Below, piece by piece: positions 1-5,119 of a DNA stretch of 5,119 nucleotides. Source of the stretch: Holosporales bacterium (GTDB lineage Bacteria > Pseudomonadota > Alphaproteobacteria > Paracaedibacterales > UBA11393); contig DPKF01000120.1 of the NCBI GenBank assembly GCA_003542655.1, positions 1-5,119 of the forward strand, read 5' to 3'. A program made the translations under genes and the position numbers. Every line of letters starts with the position of its first letter. Within the stretch, counting starts at the first letter, position 1. The notes beneath the pieces were generated by a model that was not told the origin of the DNA, did no database searches, and saw nothing but the letters and a program-made list of their open reading frames with translations.

Positions 1-748
1 TATGTTCTCTGGCCAGTGTTTCTAGCGCGTTTTCTTCTTTTGCATCCCGAAGGGCTTCAATATCAGGATGCTTAAATAAGGCATTTTCTTCAAAAGACAC
101 CTTGGCATCAAGCAAGTGGAGAGAACCTTCTTTCGTTAGAACAAAAGGGTTGATTTCGATAAGCTCTGCGTCTTTATCTAAAAGAATTTGATACAATTTA
201 GTTAAAATATTACCAAGTTGTTTGATGTGATTTTTATCACAAAGCCCGTAGGTTTTGGCAATATGACGGATTTGATAATCCATAATACCTGTTGTTGGAT
301 AAATAAGTGTTTTTACAATTTTTTCAGGATTTATTTTGGCAATTTCTTCAATATCTGTTCCCCCTTCACGGCTTGAAATAATGGTTATGCACCCATGCGC
401 ACGATCCAAAACAAAACTTAAATAAAACTCCTGCTCAATATTGGCGCCATTTTCAATATAAAGGCGTCTAACAATTTGACCAGCTGGTCCTGTTTGGTGT
501 GTGATAAGGGGTTTGTTTAAAATTTTTTCTGCTGCCGCTTTAACTGCTGCAACAGACTGACATAAGATAACGCCACCAGCTTTTCCGCGACCACCGGCAT
601 GAATTTGCGCTTTTACAACCATCAATGGGCTATTCAATAAATTAGCTTGCGTTTCAGCGTCACAAACAGATTCAACCATAACACCATCAGATACGGGAAG
701 ACCGTACTCTTTTAATAACTGCTTCGCTTGGTATTCATGAACATTCAT
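1..748 (-). CDS. sucC: Succinyl-CoA ligase (ADP-forming) beta subunit, N-terminal part, cut by window edge
   Basis: SucC with SucD interconverts succinyl-CoA and succinate with formation of ATP or GTP, the substrate-level phosphorylation step of the TCA cycle, in the cytoplasm. The 249 residues seen begin MNVHEYQAKQLLKEYGLP, the classic SucC start, and cover the ATP-grasp region. Visible landmarks are K46 followed by HAGGRGKAGG (50-59), which is the nucleotide-binding segment, then EGG (128-130), IEINP (197-201) and LLDAK (212-216). N200 and D214 match the Mg-binding Asn and Asp of the E. coli enzyme. The family is about 390 residues, so roughly the last 140 lie beyond the left edge. The ATG at 746-748 is preceded by GGAG at a spacing of 10. 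It starts 27 bases after the upstream unknown gene, so it is probably cotranscribed with it and with mdh; sucD would be expected next, outside the window. Identification is very secure. Confidence 0.97.
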   Translation of the reverse strand, partial: MNVHEYQAKQLLKEYGLPVSDGVMVESVCDAETQANLLNSPLMVVKAQIHAGGRGKAGGVILCQSVAAVKAAAEKILNKPLITHQTGPAGQIVRRLYIENGANIEQEFYLSFVLDRAHGCITIISSREGGTDIEEIAKINPEKIVKTLIYPTTGIMDYQIRHIAKTYGLCDKNHIKQLGNILTKLYQILLDKDAELIEINPFVLTKEGSLHLLDAKVSFEENALFKHPDIEALRDAKEENALETLAREH

Positions 749-758
749 AAATTCGTAA

Positions 759-762
759 CTCC
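759..762 (-). promoter_or_regulatory. Ribosome binding site of sucC
   Basis: The minus strand reads GGAG here, 10 bases before the sucC ATG. It lies in the 27-base gap after the upstream gene, which leaves little space for a separate promoter and supports readthrough from upstream. Confidence 0.7.
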
Positions 763-775
763 GTATAGTAAATTA

Positions 776-1636
776 TTATTTTGGTTCAGTCACTCTATCG
801 CGTGGAGCTAATATTGACGACGTATTATTCATGAGCCGTATAAATTTATTTTTTTCATGGTGCTTTCCTTCAGGACTATATTGGTAAGTTTCTTGAAATG
901 CGTCATTGACACCACCAGAAAAATGAATTGTCACAGTCTTTTTGTCATAATCAAATTTAGTCATAGAATCAAAAGAAGCATAGGGTTGCTCATTTGTAAC
1001 ATCATCAAGTGGATTAAGTCCCCCCTCGAAAATTTTATAAACTTTATAAGTATTTCCAAAACGTTGTGCTGCAGCAAAATCCACAATTACAAGTTCTTGT
1101 TTTCCATCAAAATCTACATCTTTAAAGAAAAACGGTGGCGGGTTATAATTTTGATTGTTTAGAGTAAATTCTTTTCCTAAAGTGGGATATTCAGTATACA
1201 ATATGGGCTTTTCTGCTATTTTTTTCTTATTTATCTTCCCTGTTTCATCTGCTATCTCATGTTGTGCAAAAAATGTACGGGGTAAAGAGAAAAAGTTAGT
1301 TGAAACATTAAAAGAATTTTCTTCATTTTTTGTATGTTTAAAGTTTATAATAGCTGGTCCTGTTGGTTCCATAGGTCTTGAAAAGTCTGGAAACCAATAG
1401 ACATCAACTTTGTAAGTATTGTTTACTAAATTTGAATAACGCAGATGCAGTAATTTATGGCCATTAAAATAAGATTCACTCTCAGACATATTTTCTTCAA
1501 GACCGTTTACTTTATTGTCTGCTTTTTCAGGCATTTTCTCTGAAATATCTACTTTTTTAAAATACAAAACAGTAAAGAGAATTTGGATAATGACAAATCC
1601 ACCCATAATTATTAAGATATTTTTTTTCAATAACAC
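776..1636 (-). CDS. Unrecognised membrane-anchored protein with a DxDxDG loop, between mdh and sucC
   Basis: I do not recognise a named family. The predicted protein has 286 residues from a GTG start: a short basic N-terminus, one hydrophobic segment at about 6-26 (rich in Ile, Leu, Phe), then a mostly polar region with many Asn, Lys and Phe. This suggests a bitopic inner-membrane protein, or one with an uncleaved signal anchor, with its bulk in the periplasm. At 173-178 it has DVDFDG followed by KQEL, a DxDxDGxxEL pattern like the calcium-binding loops of FG-GAP/VCBS-type repeats and of XAC2610-like proteins; this is a motif resemblance only. The GTG is preferred over an ATG nine codons upstream because AGGAG sits 7 bases before the GTG and would fall inside the longer version. 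The gene is 88 bases after mdh and 27 before sucC in the same direction, so probably cotranscribed. It is AT-rich (about 32% GC in five hand-counted lines, against about 46% in mdh), but plsC in this window is similarly AT-rich, so this is not evidence of transfer. Confidence 0.8.
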   Translation of the reverse strand: MLLKKNILIIMGGFVIIQILFTVLYFKKVDISEKMPEKADNKVNGLEENMSESESYFNGHKLLHLRYSNLVNNTYKVDVYWFPDFSRPMEPTGPAIINFKHTKNEENSFNVSTNFFSLPRTFFAQHEIADETGKINKKKIAEKPILYTEYPTLGKEFTLNNQNYNPPPFFFKDVDFDGKQELVIVDFAAAQRFGNTYKVYKIFEGGLNPLDDVTNEQPYASFDSMTKFDYDKKTVTIHFSGGVNDAFQETYQYSPEGKHHEKNKFIRLMNNTSSILAPRDRVTEPK

Positions 1637-1643
1637 GATTATA

Positions 1644-1648
1644 CTCCT
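1644..1648 (-). promoter_or_regulatory. Ribosome binding site that sets a GTG start
   Basis: The minus strand reads AGGAG, followed by 7 bases and GTG at 1634-1636. An in-frame ATG at 1661-1663 would place this site inside the coding region, and nothing like a Shine-Dalgarno sequence is evident just upstream of that ATG. The GTG is therefore the better start. Confidence 0.75.
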
Positions 1649-1724
1649 GAATATACAAAACAATAAGGTGAGAAAACTATCTGAGATTTACCTTGAATAG
1701 GGCCCCACGTATACGAATATTTTT

Positions 1725-2675
1725 TTATAAGTTTAGCTTTTGCACCGTTTCCATAAGCCCTTTAACACTATTAATAGAGGCTTCAAATTCAGATTGTTCA
1801 CTTGCATTCAAATCAAGCTCGATCACTTCCTCAACGCCGTTTTTACCAATCATTGCAGGAACGCCAACATATAATCCTTTAACGCCATATTCGCCATTTA
1901 AATAAGCCGCACAGGGTAAAATAGAACGCTCATTATGTAAATATGCTTTTGCCATCTTAAGGGCGGAAGCTGCTGGTGCAAAATAAGCAGAAGCCTTCAT
2001 GAGAGAAATAATTTCTCCCCCACCCTTACGGGTACGGTCAATAATTGCATTCAGTTCTTCTTGTGATAGTTTTCCTTTATCAACAAAGTGTTGCAAAGGA
2101 ATACCACCAATTGTTGTATAGCGGGGCAAAGGAACCATAGAATCGCCGTGGCCGCCAAGCACAAAAGATTGTATGTCTGATACAGCTACATTTAATTTTT
2201 CTGCCAAAAATGTTTTAAAACGGGATGCATCTAAAATGCCAGCCATACCGACAACTTTATTATGTGCAAAACCAGTTGCGTCTTGCATAATGCCAACCAT
2301 AATATCTAAGGGATTTGTTATCACAATAACAAAAGAATTTGGGGCCATTTCTTTAATATTTTTACCCACGATGCGTATCACTTCAGCATTTTTTTGCAAA
2401 AGATCATCACGCGACATGCCCTCTTTACGGGGAAAGCCTGCCGTTACAATCACAACATCAGCATCTTTAATATTACTATAATCTGTTGTGCCAGATAGAT
2501 TTGTATTCAATCCATCTGCTGCATTGGCGTGCATAATATCAAGGGCTTTACCAGCAGCAACACCATCAAAAATATCAACAATGGCAATGTCCCCAAATTC
2601 CCGTTGTGCGGATAAAACTGCCAGTATGCCGCCAATGTTGCCACCACCAATTAAAGCAATTTTATTTTTAGACAT
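1725..2675 (-). CDS. mdh: Malate dehydrogenase (NAD), LDH-like type
   Basis: Oxidises malate to oxaloacetate with NAD in the TCA cycle, in the cytoplasm. The 316-residue protein is full length for the family (about 310-320). The Rossmann nucleotide loop GGGNIG is at 10-15, and the acidic residue that favours NAD over NADP is D34. R83, in the FPRKEGMSR segment of the mobile loop, is the position where malate dehydrogenases carry Arg and lactate dehydrogenases Gln, so malate is the expected substrate. R89, N121 (TNPLD), D149 and R152 (LDASR) and the catalytic H176 (GGHGDS) are all present. The ATG overlaps the stop of the upstream esterase gene by 8 bases, and AAGGAG stands 7 bases before it, inside that gene, so translational coupling is likely. 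The neighbouring sucC is another TCA-cycle gene, in an order familiar in alphaproteobacteria apart from the unknown gene between them. No defects seen. Confidence 0.98.
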   Translation of the reverse strand: MSKNKIALIGGGNIGGILAVLSAQREFGDIAIVDIFDGVAAGKALDIMHANAADGLNTNLSGTTDYSNIKDADVVIVTAGFPRKEGMSRDDLLQKNAEVIRIVGKNIKEMAPNSFVIVITNPLDIMVGIMQDATGFAHNKVVGMAGILDASRFKTFLAEKLNVAVSDIQSFVLGGHGDSMVPLPRYTTIGGIPLQHFVDKGKLSQEELNAIIDRTRKGGGEIISLMKASAYFAPAASALKMAKAYLHNERSILPCAAYLNGEYGVKGLYVGVPAMIGKNGVEEVIELDLNASEQSEFEASINSVKGLMETVQKLNL

Positions 2676-3333
2676 AGGTTTTCTCCTTCTGAATTGTTGC
2701 GTGCGTTTTTAAAAGTATAGGCTCTAAAAATTCACCTATAGCATCAATTGTATAATTGTCTATACCGTGTCCAAGGCCTGGCCTTGATAAAGTTTCAACA
2801 GGAAAACCATCCCGTTCTAACATCATTTGTGAAAAATCCATAGTGGAAAAAGGAACAATCATATCATGCGTACCATGGACCAACAGTACGGGAGTTTCGT
2901 TTTCAACTTCAGGTTCACCAGGTTTAACCCACATGCCAGATAAACCAACAACTGCAGCAAGCGGTCTGTGATAAAGGCTAGCAAGCGCCATCATACAACC
3001 TTGGCTAAAGCCAACCAACGCAACATCTTCATGGCAAATATTATGTTTTTCAACCAGTATATCGATATAATCTAATAGTACTGGAAGCGTTTTATGTATG
3101 CCATCTTCTAAAGTGCTGCTTGATAAATCTGGCAATCCAAACCATTGGTACCCAGGGCCGCCCATTTCAAAGGCGTTTGGTGCATTAGGGCTGTATATCG
3201 CCGTATTTGGAAGATTGTCAGATAATGTCATGCCAATATCAAATAAATCATCACCACTCGCTCCATAACCATGGAGTAAGATAATCATGTTTTTCACACA
3301 ACCTTCTGGTATAAAACTTTGTCCCGTTAACAT
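2668..3333 (-). CDS. Phospholipase/carboxylesterase family alpha/beta hydrolase
   Basis: A 221-residue serine hydrolase of the phospholipase/carboxylesterase (Abhydrolase_2) group, full length for that family. Such enzymes cleave carboxylic or thioester bonds of small or acylated substrates; the true substrate cannot be read from sequence. The fold landmarks are in order: LLHGYGASGDD (19-29), which carries the oxyanion-hole segment, the nucleophile elbow GFSQG with S110, then D157 (HGTHD) and H189 (GLGHG), completing a Ser-Asp-His triad. There is no signal peptide, so it is probably cytoplasmic. The ATG overlaps the stop of the J-domain gene by 7 bases (ATGTTAA), with only a purine-rich, weak ribosome site, so it probably depends on translation of the gene before it. 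It in turn overlaps mdh by 8 bases. The start MLTGQ fits the usual short lead before the first strand in this family. Confidence 0.92.
   Translation of the reverse strand: MLTGQSFIPEGCVKNMIILLHGYGASGDDLFDIGMTLSDNLPNTAIYSPNAPNAFEMGGPGYQWFGLPDLSSSTLEDGIHKTLPVLLDYIDILVEKHNICHEDVALVGFSQGCMMALASLYHRPLAAVVGLSGMWVKPGEPEVENETPVLLVHGTHDMIVPFSTMDFSQMMLERDGFPVETLSRPGLGHGIDNYTIDAIGEFLEPILLKTHATIQKEKTYV
2683..2688 (-). promoter_or_regulatory. Strong ribosome binding site of mdh inside the upstream gene
   Basis: The minus strand reads AAGGAG, 7 bases before the mdh ATG. It lies within the last codons of the esterase gene. It is the best Shine-Dalgarno match in the window and would let mdh be translated more strongly than the weakly led genes before it on the same transcript. 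Confidence 0.8.
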
Positions 3334-3935
3334 GTTCTTTCTCTTTCTAATAAATTTTTTAAAACTTGACAGGCATTATTTATAGCACGAATATTTTCTT
3401 CTGAATCCTTCGTTTTCTTTAAATCAGGATGATTTCGTTTTACAAATGTACGATAAGCCGATTGTAATTGATCAGATGTGTATGGATAAGACAATTTCAA
3501 AATGTTTAAAGACTCAAGTTGTTCTTGCGTTAGCTGAATATGATGACCATTTTGATTGTGTGCAAACATCTGAAAAGGGTCTTGATACATATACGGTTGC
3601 GTCATATAAGCTGCTGCAGATGCATCAGAACCTATTGCCCAGGTTTCTTTATTCCAATGTTGATCATCATAAACAGATTGTTGCGCTTGTTCTTCTGTCA
3701 TCCCGTTATAAAAACGCCAAGATGCATTATATTCACGCACATGATCTAAACAAAACCAGTACCATTGACTGCTATCGTGATGATTGGCTATCTGTTGGGC
3801 AGCCCGTGGCGCCTTATGTATACCTTCTTTATTACAGCCCTGATAGTCACAATACTTATACTGTGTCCTATCCGCCTTATGGGTATAATGTTGATTGTGG
3901 TTTTGATTAAACCATGTGGAAATTTTTCTAAGCAT
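3327..3935 (-). CDS. J-domain protein with N-terminal Cys-rich (putative zinc) region
   Basis: A 202-residue protein of a type common in alphaproteobacteria. The N-terminal half has C29 and C34 (CDYQGC) and later WFCLDHVREYN (60-70) with C62 and H65, which together could bind one zinc ion; metal binding is inferred. After a variable Gln- and Tyr-rich middle (about 85-135), the C-terminus (about 142-197) is a J-domain with an intact HPD at 169-171, the tripeptide that stimulates the DnaK ATPase. It lacks the G/F and four-repeat zinc regions of true DnaJ, so it is a specialised cochaperone, probably recruiting DnaK to an unknown client in the cytoplasm. The ATG is the first possible start: a stop lies in frame at 3951-3953 and no strong ribosome site is visible. 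It is the first gene of the leftward block and overlaps the esterase gene by 7 bases. A long reading frame on the other strand (3446-3910) is its shadow. Confidence 0.9.
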   Translation of the reverse strand: MLRKISTWFNQNHNQHYTHKADRTQYKYCDYQGCNKEGIHKAPRAAQQIANHHDSSQWYWFCLDHVREYNASWRFYNGMTEEQAQQSVYDDQHWNKETWAIGSDASAAAYMTQPYMYQDPFQMFAHNQNGHHIQLTQEQLESLNILKLSYPYTSDQLQSAYRTFVKRNHPDLKKTKDSEENIRAINNACQVLKNLLERERTC

Positions 3936-3966
3936 ACTATTACTATAACGTTAGAAAAGACAGTCG

Positions 3967-3976
3967 TCACTAGTGA
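3967..3976. repeat. 10-base perfect palindrome TCACTAGTGA
   Basis: A perfect 5+5 inverted repeat without a spacer, 31 bases before the J-domain start. It could be half of an operator or chance; it is too short and loopless for a terminator. Confidence 0.4.
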
Positions 3977-3984
3977 ATAAAAAA

Positions 3985-3997
3985 ATAATTTAATTAT
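3985..3997. repeat. AT-only inverted repeat ATAATT-T-AATTAT
   Basis: Six-base arms around a single central T, eight bases from the preceding palindrome. In such AT-rich DNA a chance origin is quite possible. Confidence 0.35.
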
Positions 3998-4057
3998 CTC
4001 TAACTGCTTGACCTTATGATAAAAAAATAGTCATTCTAATACTGTAAACTTATTTTT

Positions 4058-4061
4058 GGAG
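4058..4061 (+). promoter_or_regulatory. Ribosome binding site of the small exported protein gene
   Basis: GGAG stands 5 bases before the ATG at 4067. The spacing is slightly short but usable, and it is the main support for this small gene being translated. Confidence 0.6.
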
Positions 4062-4066
4062 TTATT

Positions 4067-4411
4067 ATGAAGTTTATATTATGTATGGCTTTTTATTGTA
4101 GCATTGCATGTGCAAGTGGCGATAGATGGGATGAATGCGATATAGCAACAAGGGCTGCAACGGAAGAACAAAAACCCCCAACTGAAGCAGCTGCAGAACA
4201 AAAGTCTTTAACAGATGAACAATCTCAATCTGTTCCGTATAACATTGTTAACATACCAGTTAGACAAAATATTGAGGGTCCAGATAGCAATGATAAATAC
4301 CATAGAAAAAATTTAGGATTTTTCTCCAAGTATCCATTTCTCACAAGCTATAAATTTGTTATACCGTGTCTAACTGTGATCTCCTACTTTATTTATAGAA
4401 AGATAAGATAA
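4067..4411 (+). CDS. Small predicted exported protein with C-terminal membrane anchor, unknown function
   Basis: I do not recognise this 114-residue protein. Residues 1-16 look like a Sec signal peptide: Lys2, a hydrophobic core, and Ala-Cys-Ala before a likely cut at 16/17. A lipoprotein reading with Cys15 is possible, but Ser at -3 is a poor lipobox. Residues about 28-55 are low-complexity, rich in Glu, Gln, Ala and Thr, with EQK at 34-36 and 44-46 and EQS at 51-53. A hydrophobic segment at about 94-110 is followed by the basic tail RKIR. The layout suggests an inner-membrane protein with its N-terminal part in the periplasm and a very short cytoplasmic tail. It has a GGAG ribosome site and reads away from the leftward operon, 109 bases ahead of the acyltransferase gene in the same direction. 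Ordered topology and the ribosome site argue it is real, but no homologue is known to me. Confidence 0.65.
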   Translation: MKFILCMAFYCSIACASGDRWDECDIATRAATEEQKPPTEAAAEQKSLTDEQSQSVPYNIVNIPVRQNIEGPDSNDKYHRKNLGFFSKYPFLTSYKFVIPCLTVISYFIYRKIR

Positions 4412-4520
4412 TATTAAATGCAGCACTTAAAGAAAATTTAACAAGCAGATGTATATCACTACACAACACCAGAAAATTATTTTATAGTAACCTTCATAAG
4501 CTAATATAAAAATAACTATT
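4412..4520 (+). other. Intergenic gap with no visible gene or terminator
   Basis: 109 AT-rich bases between the small gene and the acyltransferase. I found no stem followed by a T-run, so readthrough between the two is possible, and no clear promoter. The frame of the acyltransferase is open only from 4500, after a stop at 4497-4499. Confidence 0.5.
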
Positions 4521-5119
4521 TTGAAAAAAATCAGATCTATAATATTTGACCTTATCTTCTATAGTTTTTCTTGCAGTTTATTACTGGTGTGCCTTCCGTT
4601 CATCTGGATATTTCCACGTGTTTTTTTAGAAAAAATTGGGTATCTTTGGGCAAAAATTTCATTATTGCTTCTGAAGAAAATCGTGGGCTTAAAAATAAAT
4701 TTTCATAATTTACAACACATTCAGCACCTTACAAAAAATGGTCCAGTTATTTTTGCATGCCAGCATCAATCTGCCTTAGACACGATTCTCCCCTACTTTT
4801 TCCTTAATAAATTTGCCCTTGTCTTAAAAAAAGAACTGTTCTATATTCCCCTCATAGGATTATATCATTTACGCTTAAATTCAATTTTTGTTGATCGAAA
4901 AAGGGGGATACTTGCTATCCGTCACATGCTAGACAAAGCAAAGCAAAACATGTCACTAAAACGCAGTATTTTAATATACCCAGAAGGCCGTAGAAATATG
5001 CCCGAAGATCCAATAAATTGCCAACCAGGCATATTTTTCTTATATCAAAAATTAAATTGCCCTGTTATTCCCATCTCTTTAAACACAGGCCTATTCTGGC
5101 GCAGACGCACATTATTTAA
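4521..5119 (+). CDS. plsC: 1-acyl-sn-glycerol-3-phosphate acyltransferase (PlsC family), cut by right edge
   Basis: Transfers an acyl chain to lysophosphatidic acid to make phosphatidic acid, the second acylation of phospholipid synthesis, at the inner membrane. The 199 residues seen carry the family motifs in order: HQSALD (82-87, catalytic H82 and D87), FVDR (123-126), YPEGRR (153-158, with Tyr and Arg in place of the common Phe and Thr) and PVIPIS (181-186). A hydrophobic N-terminal segment spans about 8-30, with a further hydrophobic stretch around 41-51. The family is usually 240-270 residues, so a fifth or so lies outside. The last TAA of the window is not in frame; the open frame continues. 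The start is taken as TTG at 4521, since the frame is closed at 4497 and no ATG occurs before residue 136; ribosome-site support is weak. A closely related member such as a lyso-lipid or ornithine-lipid acyltransferase cannot be excluded, so the symbol is less sure than the family. Confidence 0.9.
   Translation, partial: MKKIRSIIFDLIFYSFSCSLLLVCLPFIWIFPRVFLEKIGYLWAKISLLLLKKIVGLKINFHNLQHIQHLTKNGPVIFACQHQSALDTILPYFFLNKFALVLKKELFYIPLIGLYHLRLNSIFVDRKRGILAIRHMLDKAKQNMSLKRSILIYPEGRRNMPEDPINCQPGIFFLYQKLNCPVIPISLNTGLFWRRRTLF

Larger units (their letters stand above)
3936..4066. promoter_or_regulatory. Divergent intergenic region, presumed promoters for both directions
   Basis: 131 very AT-rich bases separate the leftward J-domain gene from the rightward small gene, so promoters for both blocks are expected here. 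Candidate -10 boxes are TATGAT at 4015-4020 on the plus strand and, on the minus strand, TATCAT (4016-4021) and GATAAT (3993-3998), each 5 of 6 to TATAAT. None has a good -35 at normal spacing: minus-strand TTTACA at 4043-4048 is 21 bases from TATCAT, and plus-strand TTGACC at 4008-4013 has no clear partner. Two inverted repeats also lie here. The promoter role is inferred from position; exact sites are not established. Confidence 0.45.

Noticed and set aside
857..1162. 101-codon plus-strand reading frame opposite the unknown membrane protein
   Set aside because: No ribosome site support, and the opposite strand carries a much longer frame with AGGAG, a membrane segment and a DxDxDG motif.
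484..1363. Shared 13-base string AGCTGGTCCTGTT in sucC (about 483) and in the unknown gene (about 1352)
   Set aside because: Both copies encode Thr-Gly-Pro-Ala by the same codons and the flanks differ; most likely chance, not a repeat element.
1637..1724. Rho-independent terminator after mdh
   Set aside because: The palindromes here have no loop, and no stem is followed by a T-run on the minus strand.
2173..2481. 102-codon plus-strand reading frame inside mdh
   Set aside because: Antisense to highly conserved mdh sequence including the catalytic region; a shadow frame.
3366..3394. Plus-strand TTGACA resembling a -35 box, with GAATAT 17 bases on
   Set aside because: It is inside the J-domain gene on the antisense strand, the -10 partner is poor, and no gene starts downstream in that direction.
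3446..3910. 154-codon plus-strand reading frame
   Set aside because: It lies wholly antisense to the J-domain gene, whose Cys-rich and HPD motifs are clearly coding; its own translation shows no recognisable domain.
4067..4120. Lipoprotein signal at Cys15 of the small exported protein
   Set aside because: Ser at the -3 position does not fit a lipobox; Ala-Cys-Ala fits ordinary signal peptidase cleavage better.
5117..5119. TAA at the very end read as the acyltransferase stop
   Set aside because: It is out of frame; the coding frame reads TTT then AA and continues past the edge.

Overview
The window looks like ordinary chromosome from an AT-rich alphaproteobacterium. Three things point there: a malate dehydrogenase of the LDH-like type lying upstream of sucC, a J-domain protein with an N-terminal Cys-rich part of a kind common in alphaproteobacteria, and a PlsC-type acyltransferase ending in a Leu-Asn-Thr-Gly-Leu-Phe-Trp segment. 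The low GC (hand-counted lines range from about 30% in fast-evolving genes to about 46% in mdh) would fit an intracellular or host-associated lineage such as Holosporales or Rickettsiales relatives. That placement is inference from gene style, not a database match.

Minus-strand block (about 3935 down to 1). Five genes read leftward in one direction: a J-domain protein, an alpha/beta-hydrolase esterase, malate dehydrogenase (mdh), an unrecognised membrane-anchored protein, and the N-terminal 249 residues of succinyl-CoA ligase beta subunit (sucC), cut by the window edge. The first three overlap by 7 and 8 bases and are probably translationally coupled. After mdh there is an 88-base gap, then the unknown gene, then 27 bases to sucC. 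No terminator is visible inside the block, so one transcript, perhaps with an internal promoter, is plausible. mdh and sucC give two TCA-cycle steps; the mdh-sucCD order is familiar in alphaproteobacteria, and the unknown gene between them is the unusual part.

Divergent intergenic region (3936-4066). It holds the start regions of both transcription directions and two short inverted repeats, but no convincing promoter.

Plus-strand block (4067 to the right edge). A small predicted exported protein with a C-terminal membrane segment comes first. After 109 bases with no recognisable gene comes a 1-acyl-glycerol-3-phosphate acyltransferase (PlsC family) starting at a TTG and running off the right edge with all four family motifs present.

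No RNA gene, mobile element, CRISPR array or phage gene was seen. The items most worth a second look are the two unrecognised envelope proteins (776-1636 and 4067-4411) and the overlapping J-domain/esterase/mdh arrangement.
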